The position numbers were made by a program, and so were the translations under genes. Positions 20,369 through 30,069 of a stretch of 64,000 nt of DNA are shown piece after piece; within the stretch, counting starts at the first letter, position 1; every line of letters starts with the position of its first letter. The notes below the pieces were generated by a model, which was given only the letters and a program-made list of their open reading frames with translations, had not been told where the DNA came from and made no database searches. The stretch is from Haematobia irritans. Lineage: Eukaryota; Arthropoda; Insecta; Diptera; Muscidae. The stretch lies in assembly GCF_050003625.1 (NCBI RefSeq), contig NC_134397.1, positions 270,128,070 through 270,192,069 of the forward strand. The letters are read 5' to 3'.

Positions 20369-23300
20369 GAGGAGTCACTGAAAACAAAGGCGAAACTCAT
20401 TATGGGATGCGATGCGAATGCACATCATAGTATATGGGGAAGTAGTGATACTAATGCAAGGGGAGAGTCGCTAATAGAGTTTATTTTGCGTACTAATCTG
20501 GTAGTTTGCAACAAGGGAGATGTCCCAACCTTTGTCACTAAAAACAGGCAAGAGGTTTTGGACATCACCTTGGCCTCGCAAGAACTAAATGAAATGATAT
20601 CTGAGTGGCAGGTTTTAAGTGAACACAGCTTCTCAGATCATCGCTACATCAGTTTCAAATTTGATGTTCATATCACCAAGATCATATTTCCGCCAAATGT
20701 TAGGAAAGCTGACTGGAATAGGTATAGGGAATCGTTCAATATGATGACACCGGAAATAACAGAGACAAATATGAGAAATGTGCAAGATATCGAACACGCA
20801 GTGGAGCGGATTACTAAGGCCTTCAACATCTCACTGAAAGCTGCATGCCCTAGAGGAAAGCCAAGGGGGAAACATCGACCACCATGGTGGTCTACGGAAT
20901 TAAGTAATATGAGGAAATCCTGCAGGAAGCTCTTTAACAAGGCAAAGTCCACCAGAGCCCCTGAGGACTGGGACGCTTACAAGAAGAATCTGAGAGGATA
21001 CAAGCGAGAACTGAGAAAGGCTCAGCATAACTCTTGGAATGCTTACTGCAGCAGTATTGAGAATACGTCCGAGGCTTCCAGACTACGGAAGGTTCTAGCA
21101 TCCACCAACTCCGCTCCAGGTTTCATTAAAACATCGGAGGGCAATTGGACAACGTCCAGTAAGGAGACGCTGGAGGTACTATTGGACACACATTTTCCTG
21201 GAAATCAGACGGTTGAACCATGTACTGGCGGTGCCACAGTTGCTCAGTGGTCGTTTCCTGTCGAGGAAATTGTATCGGAAACTAGAATAAGATGGGCGCT
21301 AAATAGCTTTGGACCATTCAAATCCCCTGGACCTGATGGAATTACTCCGGCGGAGTTACAAGCTGTAACTGACAAAATTATCCCCTGGTTGTCGGTGATA
21401 TATAAAGGATGTATCAACTTATCATATATCCCAGGAAAGTGGAGGGAAACAAAAGTCGTTTTCATACCTAAAGCGGGAAAAGCCTCTCACTCGAGGGCGA
21501 AGGATTTCCGACCAATCAGCTTATCCTCATTCCTACTTAAGACTCTGGAGAGGATGATAGATATTTATCTTAGAACTAGCATCGATTCAAGTTTGTTCTC
21601 GAAACGACAGCATGCATACTCGAAGGGCAGGTCTACTGAGACCGCACTACATGAACTAGTCAGCTTTATTGAAAGCTCACTATCTGTCAAAGAATACACA
21701 ATCGTGGCGTTTCTAGACATCGAAGGGGCGTTCAATAATGTCCATCCGAGCTCGATATTAAATGGACTGACAACTCTGAATGTTGATCCATGTATACTCA
21801 GGCTGTTAGACGAACTGCTAATGAAGAGACGTATTTCAGCCACACTAGGACAAGCAAACATACAAAGGTATGTGAACAGAGGCACTCCCCAAGGAGGAGT
21901 CCTATCACCTCTTCTTTGGAATGTTGCTATAAATAGCCTTCTGGTTACTCTAGAAAAAGAAAGGATAAAAGTGGTGGCATACGCAGATGATGTGGCTCTG
22001 GCAGTCAGGGGAAAATTCCCATCCACAATCAGAGATATTATTCAGAGGGCCCTCCGGATGACTGAGAAATGGGCGAAAGACAATGGTCTTGGGCTAAATC
22101 CTGCAAAGACAGAATTAGTCATGTACTGCAACGATCGCAAAACTCCCACGGTTAGGCCTATTTCCTTAGGGGGTATTGAAATTCCCTTTGGTGAATGTGC
22201 AAAATACCTTGGCGTTATTTTGGACAGGAAGCTGAACTTTAAGCTTAATATTGAAGAAAGGGCGAGAAAGGCAACTGTAGCTTTGTACTCGTGCAAAAAG
22301 GCAATAGGAAAAAAGTGGGGACTGAAACCAAAAATTGTGCATTGGCTATACACGGCAGTGGTTAGACCTATAATGCTATATGGTGTTGTAGTCTGGTGGC
22401 CGGCACTTCAGAAACCGACTTGTTTAGATAAAGTTCAGCGTATGGCGTGTTTGTGTATTTCAGGCGCATTCAGCAAGACAGGAACAAATTCCCTTAATGT
22501 CGTGCTGCATCTATTGCCTTTAGACATTTTGGCCAAACAGTCAGCTGCAACAACGGCTGTGCGGTTGCGCGAACTATCGCTGTGGTCGGAAAAAGGTTAC
22601 GGTCACAGTTCTGTCCTCAAAACAATGCCAGATGTGCCTAACGTAGTGGATTACACTTTGGCGAGTCCACTTTTCGACAAAAAGTTTGAGACTCTAATCC
22701 CCAACAGTGAGGCGTGGTGCACACAGACCCCGGGGAATAAAGAATATATAGATTTCTACACTGATGGCTCCAAATTGGATGGACAAGTGGGGTTCGGAGT
22801 ATATTCTAATGATCTGGAACTTCGAATAGCGAAAAGATTACCTAATCACTGTAGTGTTTTTCAGGCTGAAATATTAGCAATAAGAGAGGTGGCGAATTGG
22901 CTGAGAAGTAATGTTCCAAAAAATGTGGGCATTAATATATACTCAGACAGTCAACCTGCAATAAAATCCTTGGACTCTGTGTTCCTCAACTCGAAAACGG
23001 CCATCGACTGCCGCAAATCTCTCAATGAGATGGCTGAGCAGTACAATATTCACCTAATATGGGTGCCTGGCCATAGGAACATACCGGGGAACTGCGAAGC
23101 GGATGAGTTGGCAAGGATAGGGACTACCTTACATATTCCAGGGGAACTAGAATTTGTTGGTATGCCCCTAGCTACCTGCAAGCTCATGCTGCGTGAGAAG
23201 GCTGTTATGATGGCAAATGTTCGATGGGAGAATTGCAAGGGTTGTAACGACACCAAGCAAATATGGCCCCATTTCAACTTAAACCGCACACTAGATATGC

Positions 23301-23599
23301 TAATGTTCTCGAGACGTCAGATATCACTCCTGATATCTGCTATAACGGGTCGCTGCCTGATAGGCGATTTTGCAAAAACTATTGGCGCGAAGTATAATGA
23401 CTATTGTATGAGCTGTCATGATGCGGAGGAAAAAGAATCAATTAAACACCTCTTGTGTGAGTGTCCTGCATTTTGTGTAAAGCGCAAGCAACTTTTAGGA
23501 GCATATAGCTTCAGATTACTGGCGGATCTGGAAAACGTTAACTTAAGCAGTCTGCTACTGTTTTTGGAACAATCTGGTTGGTTCAACAAAGAAAAATAA
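20369..23599 (+). CDS. LINE ORF2, partial: endonuclease, reverse transcriptase, RNase H
   Basis: The protein would nick target DNA and copy element RNA into it. About 1076 residues are LINE-derived; an in-frame run from 20162 before it is flanking sequence and not part of the gene. In order: the C-terminal part of an apurinic-type endonuclease (GCDANAHHSIWGSS; SDHRYI), then reverse transcriptase (AKDFRPISLSS, GTPQGGVLSPLLW, catalytic YADD at 21979-21990). RNase H follows (YTDGS with D at 22763, YSDSQ near 22941, WVPGHRNIPGNCEADELAR near 23058), then a C-terminal Cys/His segment (CMSCH...HLLCECP) near 23406-23470. Presence of RNase H after the polymerase fits the I/R1/LOA group rather than Jockey or CR1. 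No stop or frameshift is seen, so the copy is young or selected, but it lacks ORF1 and the start of the endonuclease. Confidence 0.92.
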   Translation, partial: EESLKTKAKLIMGCDANAHHSIWGSSDTNARGESLIEFILRTNLVVCNKGDVPTFVTKNRQEVLDITLASQELNEMISEWQVLSEHSFSDHRYISFKFDVHITKIIFPPNVRKADWNRYRESFNMMTPEITETNMRNVQDIEHAVERITKAFNISLKAACPRGKPRGKHRPPWWSTELSNMRKSCRKLFNKAKSTRAPEDWDAYKKNLRGYKRELRKAQHNSWNAYCSSIENTSEASRLRKVLASTNSAPGFIKTSEGNWTTSSKETLEVLLDTHFPGNQTVEPCTGGATVAQWSFPVEEIVSETRIRWALNSFGPFKSPGPDGITPAELQAVTDKIIPWLSVIYKGCINLSYIPGKWRETKVVFIPKAGKASHSRAKDFRPISLSSFLLKTLERMIDIYLRTSIDSSLFSKRQHAYSKGRSTETALHELVSFIESSLSVKEYTIVAFLDIEGAFNNVHPSSILNGLTTLNVDPCILRLLDELLMKRRISATLGQANIQRYVNRGTPQGGVLSPLLWNVAINSLLVTLEKERIKVVAYADDVALAVRGKFPSTIRDIIQRALRMTEKWAKDNGLGLNPAKTELVMYCNDRKTPTVRPISLGGIEIPFGECAKYLGVILDRKLNFKLNIEERARKATVALYSCKKAIGKKWGLKPKIVHWLYTAVVRPIMLYGVVVWWPALQKPTCLDKVQRMACLCISGAFSKTGTNSLNVVLHLLPLDILAKQSAATTAVRLRELSLWSEKGYGHSSVLKTMPDVPNVVDYTLASPLFDKKFETLIPNSEAWCTQTPGNKEYIDFYTDGSKLDGQVGFGVYSNDLELRIAKRLPNHCSVFQAEILAIREVANWLRSNVPKNVGINIYSDSQPAIKSLDSVFLNSKTAIDCRKSLNEMAEQYNIHLIWVPGHRNIPGNCEADELARIGTTLHIPGELEFVGMPLATCKLMLREKAVMMANVRWENCKGCNDTKQIWPHFNLNRTLDMLMFSRRQISLLISAITGRCLIGDFAKTIGAKYNDYCMSCHDAEEKESIKHLLCECPAFCVKRKQLLGAYSFRLLADLENVNLSSLLLFLEQSGWFNKEK

Positions 23600-23740
23600 T
23601 CAAGAAGGTTCAGCGGTTAAAACTAGAAGTGCCCATATGTAATAGGTACTTTTAGTTAATGTGGTATCACAATGGACTGAATAGTCTAAGTGAGCCTGAA
23701 TCTTAATCGGGCTGCCACTTTAACCTAACCTAACCTAACC
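20369..23740 (+). mobile_element. 5'-truncated LINE with (CCTAA)n tail and 10-bp TSD
   Basis: TTGGCAGTTG lies directly before (20359-20368) and directly after (23741-23750) the element. The 5' end is cut inside the endonuclease domain, the usual result of incomplete target-primed reverse transcription. The 3' untranslated part (23600-23740) ends tggtatcacaatggactgaa, then tagtctaagtgagcctga, then gggctgccac and four CCTAA units. This end is shared with the SINE. Confidence 0.92.
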
Positions 23741-23750
23741 TTGGCAGTTG

Positions 23751-24891
23751 CAGCAACCTTCTGTTAGTAGTTGTGACACCCGACAAATTCGGTCGACTCA
23801 ATCGAATTATGGAAAATCCAACTAATACTATATATAGAGTTGGTTGTATTATACGATAGAATTGGTCGTTGCTCCTTTCTTTATTTGGTTATATCACCCA
23901 CCTTAACCGAATTGAAAATGAATGATTCAGAATATTGTATTTTATTCATATTTGTTTTGAAGGACAGAAAAGTACATAAAATTACAATACATTAACAATT
24001 AAAAAATATACACCTGCGCGGAAGTACACCCTCCAGCATTGATTGCAGAATTGACAGGCAATGGTAGTTAAATCTTTGGAACTCTTAATATACAAGTATT
24101 TATAAATGGCGTCCGAACTGAGCACATGATAAATGAGATGACATTGCCAGTCTAAAATCGCAACAAATTAAATCAGAAAATTAGTGTGGAGTTTTAAAAA
24201 ATAAATAAGAACATACTCGCCACCATCACTTCCTTAGGTGTTACATAGACAGACGTGGAGATGAATTTTCCCATTAGAGCCGCTTTAAATTTGTAACATG
24301 GTTCAAACTTTTAACTTTTAACACTATAAAATTGTTCCACATCTAAAACTCTATCCTAAACAATTTAAGATTATCGAATATGGTGTATTTAGAACAGTTT
24401 CACACTGCGCGAGTTGTTCATGGAAATATTTGATAGGCAAGCCACCAAGAGTTCACATTGAATAATTTTTAACTATATTAATGACATTTGAAAAATATTT
24501 CCAAAGGAATTCGGTTGTGAATATCAATTGTAAGTTCTGAATACTAAATGACAGTTATGAAGGTGTTTTAAGGTTGGTTGCGCGTATCGAATTCAATCAA
24601 AATTTTTTAAAACGAGAGACATTTAGTTCATACAACTATTTGACTTGTATTATAAACAAAACTCTATAATAATAATCGTCAAATGGCAGTAGGAACGAAT
24701 TAAGGTTGTAAATAATGTAAATTGATTGACACAACTATGATTTCATTGTAGATGAAGAATTTTTATTACAACAATCTATTTTCAACCAATATGTTCTCTG
24801 TGTGTATAGATAAGGAGCGGCTTCTACGGACTACCTACGGGCACGACATACTGTTTTATGTGAGCTAACATGCTATCGAAAATTCTCAGCC
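23751..24891. other. Non-coding flank
   Basis: No gene. An inverted-repeat end lies at 24783-24803. The rest is AT-rich and unrecognised. Confidence 0.5.
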
Positions 24892-25290
24892 CACACTGAA
24901 GAAAATATTTACGTGATATTAAAGATTACGCAACCTAAATTTTAGGATGCGTAAATTACAAAATATTAAGGACAAATTTCTTTAAAATATTAAATTTTAA
25001 TCCAAATAATGTTTATGATTTTTGCTTCGTTAAATTGAGGATACAAATTTTGTAAATTTGCGTTTCTTCGCATGTCTTTGAACTAAGACAAATTTTCCTT
25101 AACGCAAAGAAACTCAATTTTGATTTCTTTCGATTTCTTTCGTCCTTAAATTAACTGAAATATTGAAACTTGAGATTTAAGATAAAAATTCTTCAAATAT
25201 AGGCTAAGATTTATTTTAAGGATTTGGCATCTTTCCATTAAAGTGTTTTCTGGAATTAAAAAACATTTTTTACATTCGAAACTCTTTTTG
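24892..25290 (+). mobile_element. MITE-M, copy with left end
   Basis: cacactgaagaaaatattta, then gatattaaagattacgcaac and aggacaaatttctttaaaat, match the copies at 44599 and 47741 (reverse). Non-coding. Confidence 0.7.
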
Positions 25291-26570
25291 ATTACCCAAT
25301 TATCGAAATTGTTTCAAAATCGGATCAGAATCAACGAATTTTGCATGGACTTGTCCTAGGACGGAAGTCATCTTTTTAAGCATCCGCATCAATTTCACAT
25401 AAATGTGATGTTAGTGAAAAAATAACAAAATATTAAAGGAATATATTTTTTCGATTTCTACCTCCACGAAATTCGAAAAACTAAATTTATTGCAAAGACA
25501 ACAAGATGGTCAAAAGAAAATTAAGTCAAGAGCATATTTATATGTACATTAAAATTAATGACTTAGGAAGAACATCCCATTTGCTCGCTATTAAAGGTCT
25601 ATATTAATTGAAATGAATTCAGTTATTCAGTTTTCTATTCAATATAGAAACGAAACTAACATTAAATTTCCACCTTCAAAATTTATTCGTAGTAATGTCT
25701 CTCGTCTTTGGCTTGGTAGACTTCTTTTCAATGTTTTGATGAAATGAAATGTTTATTTATTTTTTTTTTTTTTAAATAAAAAACTCATTCCCTTATGGTA
25801 ACTTCAAAACTTGAATATTTCTTTTTTTCTCTTCATTTGACTCAAACCTTGTCCTTATAACAGGCATTGATATTAGTTAAAAAGCCTCAATATATTTGTC
25901 TTTGCCATTTCCAATATTCAATATCCGTTTTCATTTCACAAAACTCAGTAAGCAAAAAAAAAAAAATAAAAATGAAAGCAAAACAAAACAAAAAACTTCA
26001 TCACGTTCTTAGGATAAATTGAATGGTACCACGTGTAACCTGGAACAAGTGTCGCTTGATTTCAAATGGAATTCAACAAAAAGTTCAATAAATGTTGAAA
26101 GCAATTTCACTTAAAGTGGCCCGTAACTTTGTCGAGAAGCAATTTCGAAGGAAACACTTGATGTTGGCAAAACCCTCATTGGCTTGAAGAAGCGTAACTT
26201 TTATGAATACCACGATAACGAGTACACCTTTAGTGCAGTCAGAATTTATGAGATGACGAAAAAAAAATTACATACAGAAAAACTTTGTCCCTTCAATGTT
26301 AATCTGTATTGCTCAAGGGGTAAGTGTCATGAGTCTGTATTGACTTAGGAACCACAGGTCAAGTGGTGGATAAAAGTTTAACCTTTATGCGATAAAGTTT
26401 TGTAAATTATGATATCGCCATTTATGTGTCTTAAGGAATTTTAAATAACAAAGTTGAGTCATATCTAAAGGTATGTGTGTGTTTTTGGGTCACAATATGT
26501 CCCCGTTTTAATCAATATGGGAAACAATGCTAAGTTTAATTCACACACTTTGAAGATGTCTACAGGTTTA
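25291..26570. other. Intergenic, nothing recognised
   Basis: No coding frame above background, no RNA gene and no clear repeat ends. Confidence 0.5.
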
Positions 26571-27488
26571 ACAAGTAAGGAAAGCCCAAAGTCGGGCGGG
26601 GCCGACAACATTATACCCTGCATCACTTTATAGATCTAAATTTTCGATACCATATCACATCCGTCAAATGTGTTGGGTGCTATAACATATATAAAGGTTT
26701 GTCTCAAATACATACATTTAAATATCAATCGATCTGGACAGAATTTGATAGACTTCTACAAATTCTATAGACTCATAATTTAAGTCGGCTAATGCACTAG
26801 GGTGGAACCCAATGTTTGTAAAAAAATATGGGAAACATTTAAATCTGAAGCAATTTTAAGGAAACTTAGCAAAAGTTTATTTATGATTTATCGCTCGATA
26901 TATATGTATTAGAAGTTTAGGAAAATTAGAGTCATTTTTACAACTTTTCGACCAAGCAGTGGCGATTTGACAAAGAAAATTTTGGTATTTTGACAATTTT
27001 TGTCGAAATCAGAAAAACATATATATGGGAGCTATATCTAAATCTGAACCGATTTCAACCAAATTTGGCACGCATAGTTACAATGCTAATTCTACTCCCT
27101 GTGCAAAATTTCAACTAAATCGGAGCAAAAAATTGGCCTCTGTGGTCATATGAGTGTAAATCGGGCGAAAGCTATATATGGGAGTTATATCTAAATCTAA
27201 ACCGATTTCAAACCAAATTTGGCACGCATAGTTACAATGCTAATTCTACTCCCTGTACAAAATTTCAACTAAATCGGAGTTAAAAATTTGCCTCTGTGGT
27301 CATATGAGTGTAAATCGGGCGAAAGCTATATATGGGAGATATATCCAAATCTGAACCGATTTCAACCAAATTTGGCACGCATAGTTACAATGCTAATTCT
27401 ACTCCCTGTGCAAAATTTCAACTAAATCGGAGTTAAAAATTGGCCTCTGTGGTCATATGAGTGTAAATAGGGCGAAAGCTTTATATGC
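26571..27488 (-). repeat. HLE-2 copy L, 3' part
   Basis: The reversed 3' end (acaagtaaggaaagcccaaa, cgggcggggccgac, ataccctgcatcac) is followed by three monomers at 153-bp-type spacing (cgatttcaaccaaatttggc; gcctctgtggtcatatgagt). It breaks at 27488; the 5' end of the same orientation lies at 28405-28570. Confidence 0.8.
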
Positions 27489-28404
27489 ACCTAGAAAAAA
27501 GTGCCTTCGGAACTAAAGGAAAAAATTTTCATGAATTTAGTTTAGCCAATTTATTTCCATTAAGTTAAATTTTTGTTTAATATAATAAGATTTAGTTGCT
27601 TCAGAAAAAAATCCTAAACTGAAAGCAGTTAGGAATAGTTCATTAACTAGAATAAGGCATGGAATTTTACTAATACTGATTTCTTCACCGGGTATAAGAA
27701 TTTACTACTGAACAAGAAAATTTTATTCACTGATAACAAAGCATTCGTAAAAATAAACAAAATATGAACTAAAACCAAGTTTTCTCAAATTTAGTTAAAT
27801 TTCTTATAAAATGATAATTCTGACTTCCTTTATTATAGAAAGCTTATCATACATACGAATAACACTTGGCATAGAAAAATATTTTAGTTCATTCGTACTA
27901 AGAAGTATTCAATCCTTTTAAAACTTAAGGAGACACACTTGTAAGAATATAGGAAATTTTCCTATATTTCTTTTATCTACCTGTAATCGATACCTGTATC
28001 GATGTAATCGATATGTTTGCGCGTGGGTTGTTTTTTAGTTGGAATCGCGTTGTTATGGTATACGGAGGGATTGTTAAAAAATAATATAGTAAAATAATAT
28101 ATTAAATAACAAATAAAATATATAAAATATTTATTATTTTAAATTAGTGAGAAAAAATTACGTTCGTGGTGGTGTATCAAGAAAGAAAACATAATAAGAA
28201 CCCCTTTATTCGTCTTCGTTTTGGAATCTTCAATTAACAGGTAATATTCAGTGATGCTAACCTATTGGGAAAAAATTGGTTTATTATTTTTTTTTTTTAT
28301 ATTTGTAGGTATTGAAATTGTAAAAGGAGGACAAAATCGTTACTCAGCAACTTATTAAAAGTGAAAGGTATAAGAAGAAGAAAAAATGCGTTTTACAGTT
28401 GATG
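27489..28404 (+). other. Unidentified block between two HLE-2 pieces
   Basis: It begins cacctagaaaaaagtgcctt and is not recognised. The HLE-2 monomers on each side do not join cleanly across it, so a simple insertion is not demonstrated. It contains a well-formed intron candidate at 28241-28308. No long reading frame is present. Confidence 0.4.
28241..28308 (+). other. Candidate 68-bp spliceosomal intron
   Basis: The donor is acag|gtaata. The branch-point-like tgctaac lies at 28254-28260. A long T-rich tract and acceptor tttgtag|g close it. The size and layout are typical of fly introns. The flanking 'exons' have no clear coding frame; an ATG at 28386 opens only into HLE-2 sequence. Confidence 0.35.
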
Positions 28405-28570
28405 ACATTAGACTAGACTTTGATTACAAAAATGTGTTCACGGACAGACGGACAGACAGACATGCCTATATCAACTCAGGAGCCCACCCTGAGCATTTTT
28501 GCCAAAGACACCATGTGTCTTTCACCATGTGTCTCCTTCTGTCCCTGTTCCACAGTGTGGCGCAGGGTAT
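28405..28570 (-). repeat. HLE-2 copy L, 5' end
   Basis: ctagactttgattacaaaaa, acggacagacggacagacag, accatgtgtctt and the hairpin ccacagtgtggcgcagggtat are the reversed HLE-2 start. Confidence 0.8.
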
Positions 28571-30069
28571 AAAAAGAATATATCTCCCTTTCCATTTTTT
28601 ATACCCTCCACCATAGGATGGGGGTATATTAACTTCGTCATTCCGTTTGTAACACATCGAAATATTGTTCTAAGACCCCATAAAGTATATATATTCTGGG
28701 TCGTGGTGAAATTCTGAGTCGATCTGAGCATTTTCGTCCGTCCGTCTGTTGAAATTACGCTAACTTCCGAACGAAACAAGCTATCGACTTGAAGCTTGGC
28801 ACAAGTAGTTGTTATTGATGTCGGTCGGATGGTATTGCAAATGGGCCATATCGGTCCACTTTTACGTATAGCCCCATATAAACCATGCAAAAATTGTTCC
28901 ATATCGGTCCGCTTTTACGTATAGCCCCCATATAAACGGACCCCCAAATTTGTCTTGCGATTGCTCTAAGAGAAGCAAATTTCATCCGATCCGGCTTAAA
29001 TTTGGTATATAGTGTTGGTGTATGGTCTCTAACAACCATGCAGAAATTGGTCAACATCGGCCCATAATTATATATAGCCCCCATATTTGACCTCCGGAGC
29101 CTCTTAGAGGAGCAAAAGTCATCCGATTGAAATTTGGTACGTGGTGTTAGTATATTGTCTCTAACAACCATGCCAAAATTGGTCCATATCGGTCCATAAT
29201 TATATATAGCCCCCATATAAACCGATCCCCAGATTTGATCTCTGGAGCCTCTTGGAGGAGCAAAATTCATCCGATCCGGTTGAAATTTGGTACGTGGTGT
29301 TAGTATATTGTCTCTAACAACCATGCCAAAATTGGTCCATATCGGTCCATAATTATATATAGCCCCTATATAAATCGATCCACAAATTTGAACTCCGGAG
29401 CCTCTTAGAGGAGCAAAATTCATCCGATCCGGTTGAAATTTGGTACGTGGTGTTAGTATATGGTCTCTAACAACCATGCAAGAATTGGTCCATATCGGTC
29501 CATAAATATATATAGCCCCCATATAAACCGATCCCCAGATTTGATCTCTGGAGCCTCTTGGAGGAGCAAAATTCATCCGATCCGGTTGAAATTTGCAACG
29601 TGGTGTTAGTATAAGGCCGCTAATAACCATGCCAAAATTGGTCCGTATCGGTCTATAGTTATATATAGCCGATCCCCAATCACACAAAAATTGGTCCATA
29701 TCGGTTCATAATCATGGTTGCCACTAGAGCCAAAATTAATCTACCAAAATTTTATTTTTATAGAAAACATTGTCAAAATGTTATTTCTATAGGAAATTTT
29801 GTCAAAATTTTATTTCCATAGAAAATTTTGTCAAAATTTTATTTCTATAGAAAATTTTTTCCAAATTTTATTTCTATAGGAAATTTTGTCAAAATTTTAT
29901 TTCTGTAGAAAATTTTTTCCAAATTTTATTTCTATAGAAAGATTTTTCCAAACTTTACTTCTATAGAAAATGTTGTCAAAATGTTATTTTGCCAAAATTT
30001 TATTTTGTGAAAATTTTATTTCTCTAGAAACTTTAAGCGTAATTATATTCGTATTTAATCGGCTTTTTT

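Larger units (their letters stand above)
20276..24803. mobile_element. Possible DNA element hosting the LINE
   Basis: acacagagaatacagattgg (20276 on) is nearly the reverse complement of the end at 24783-24803. Without the LINE the element would be about 1.1 kb. No target duplication could be fixed and nothing inside codes for a transposase, so this is tentative. Confidence 0.4.
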
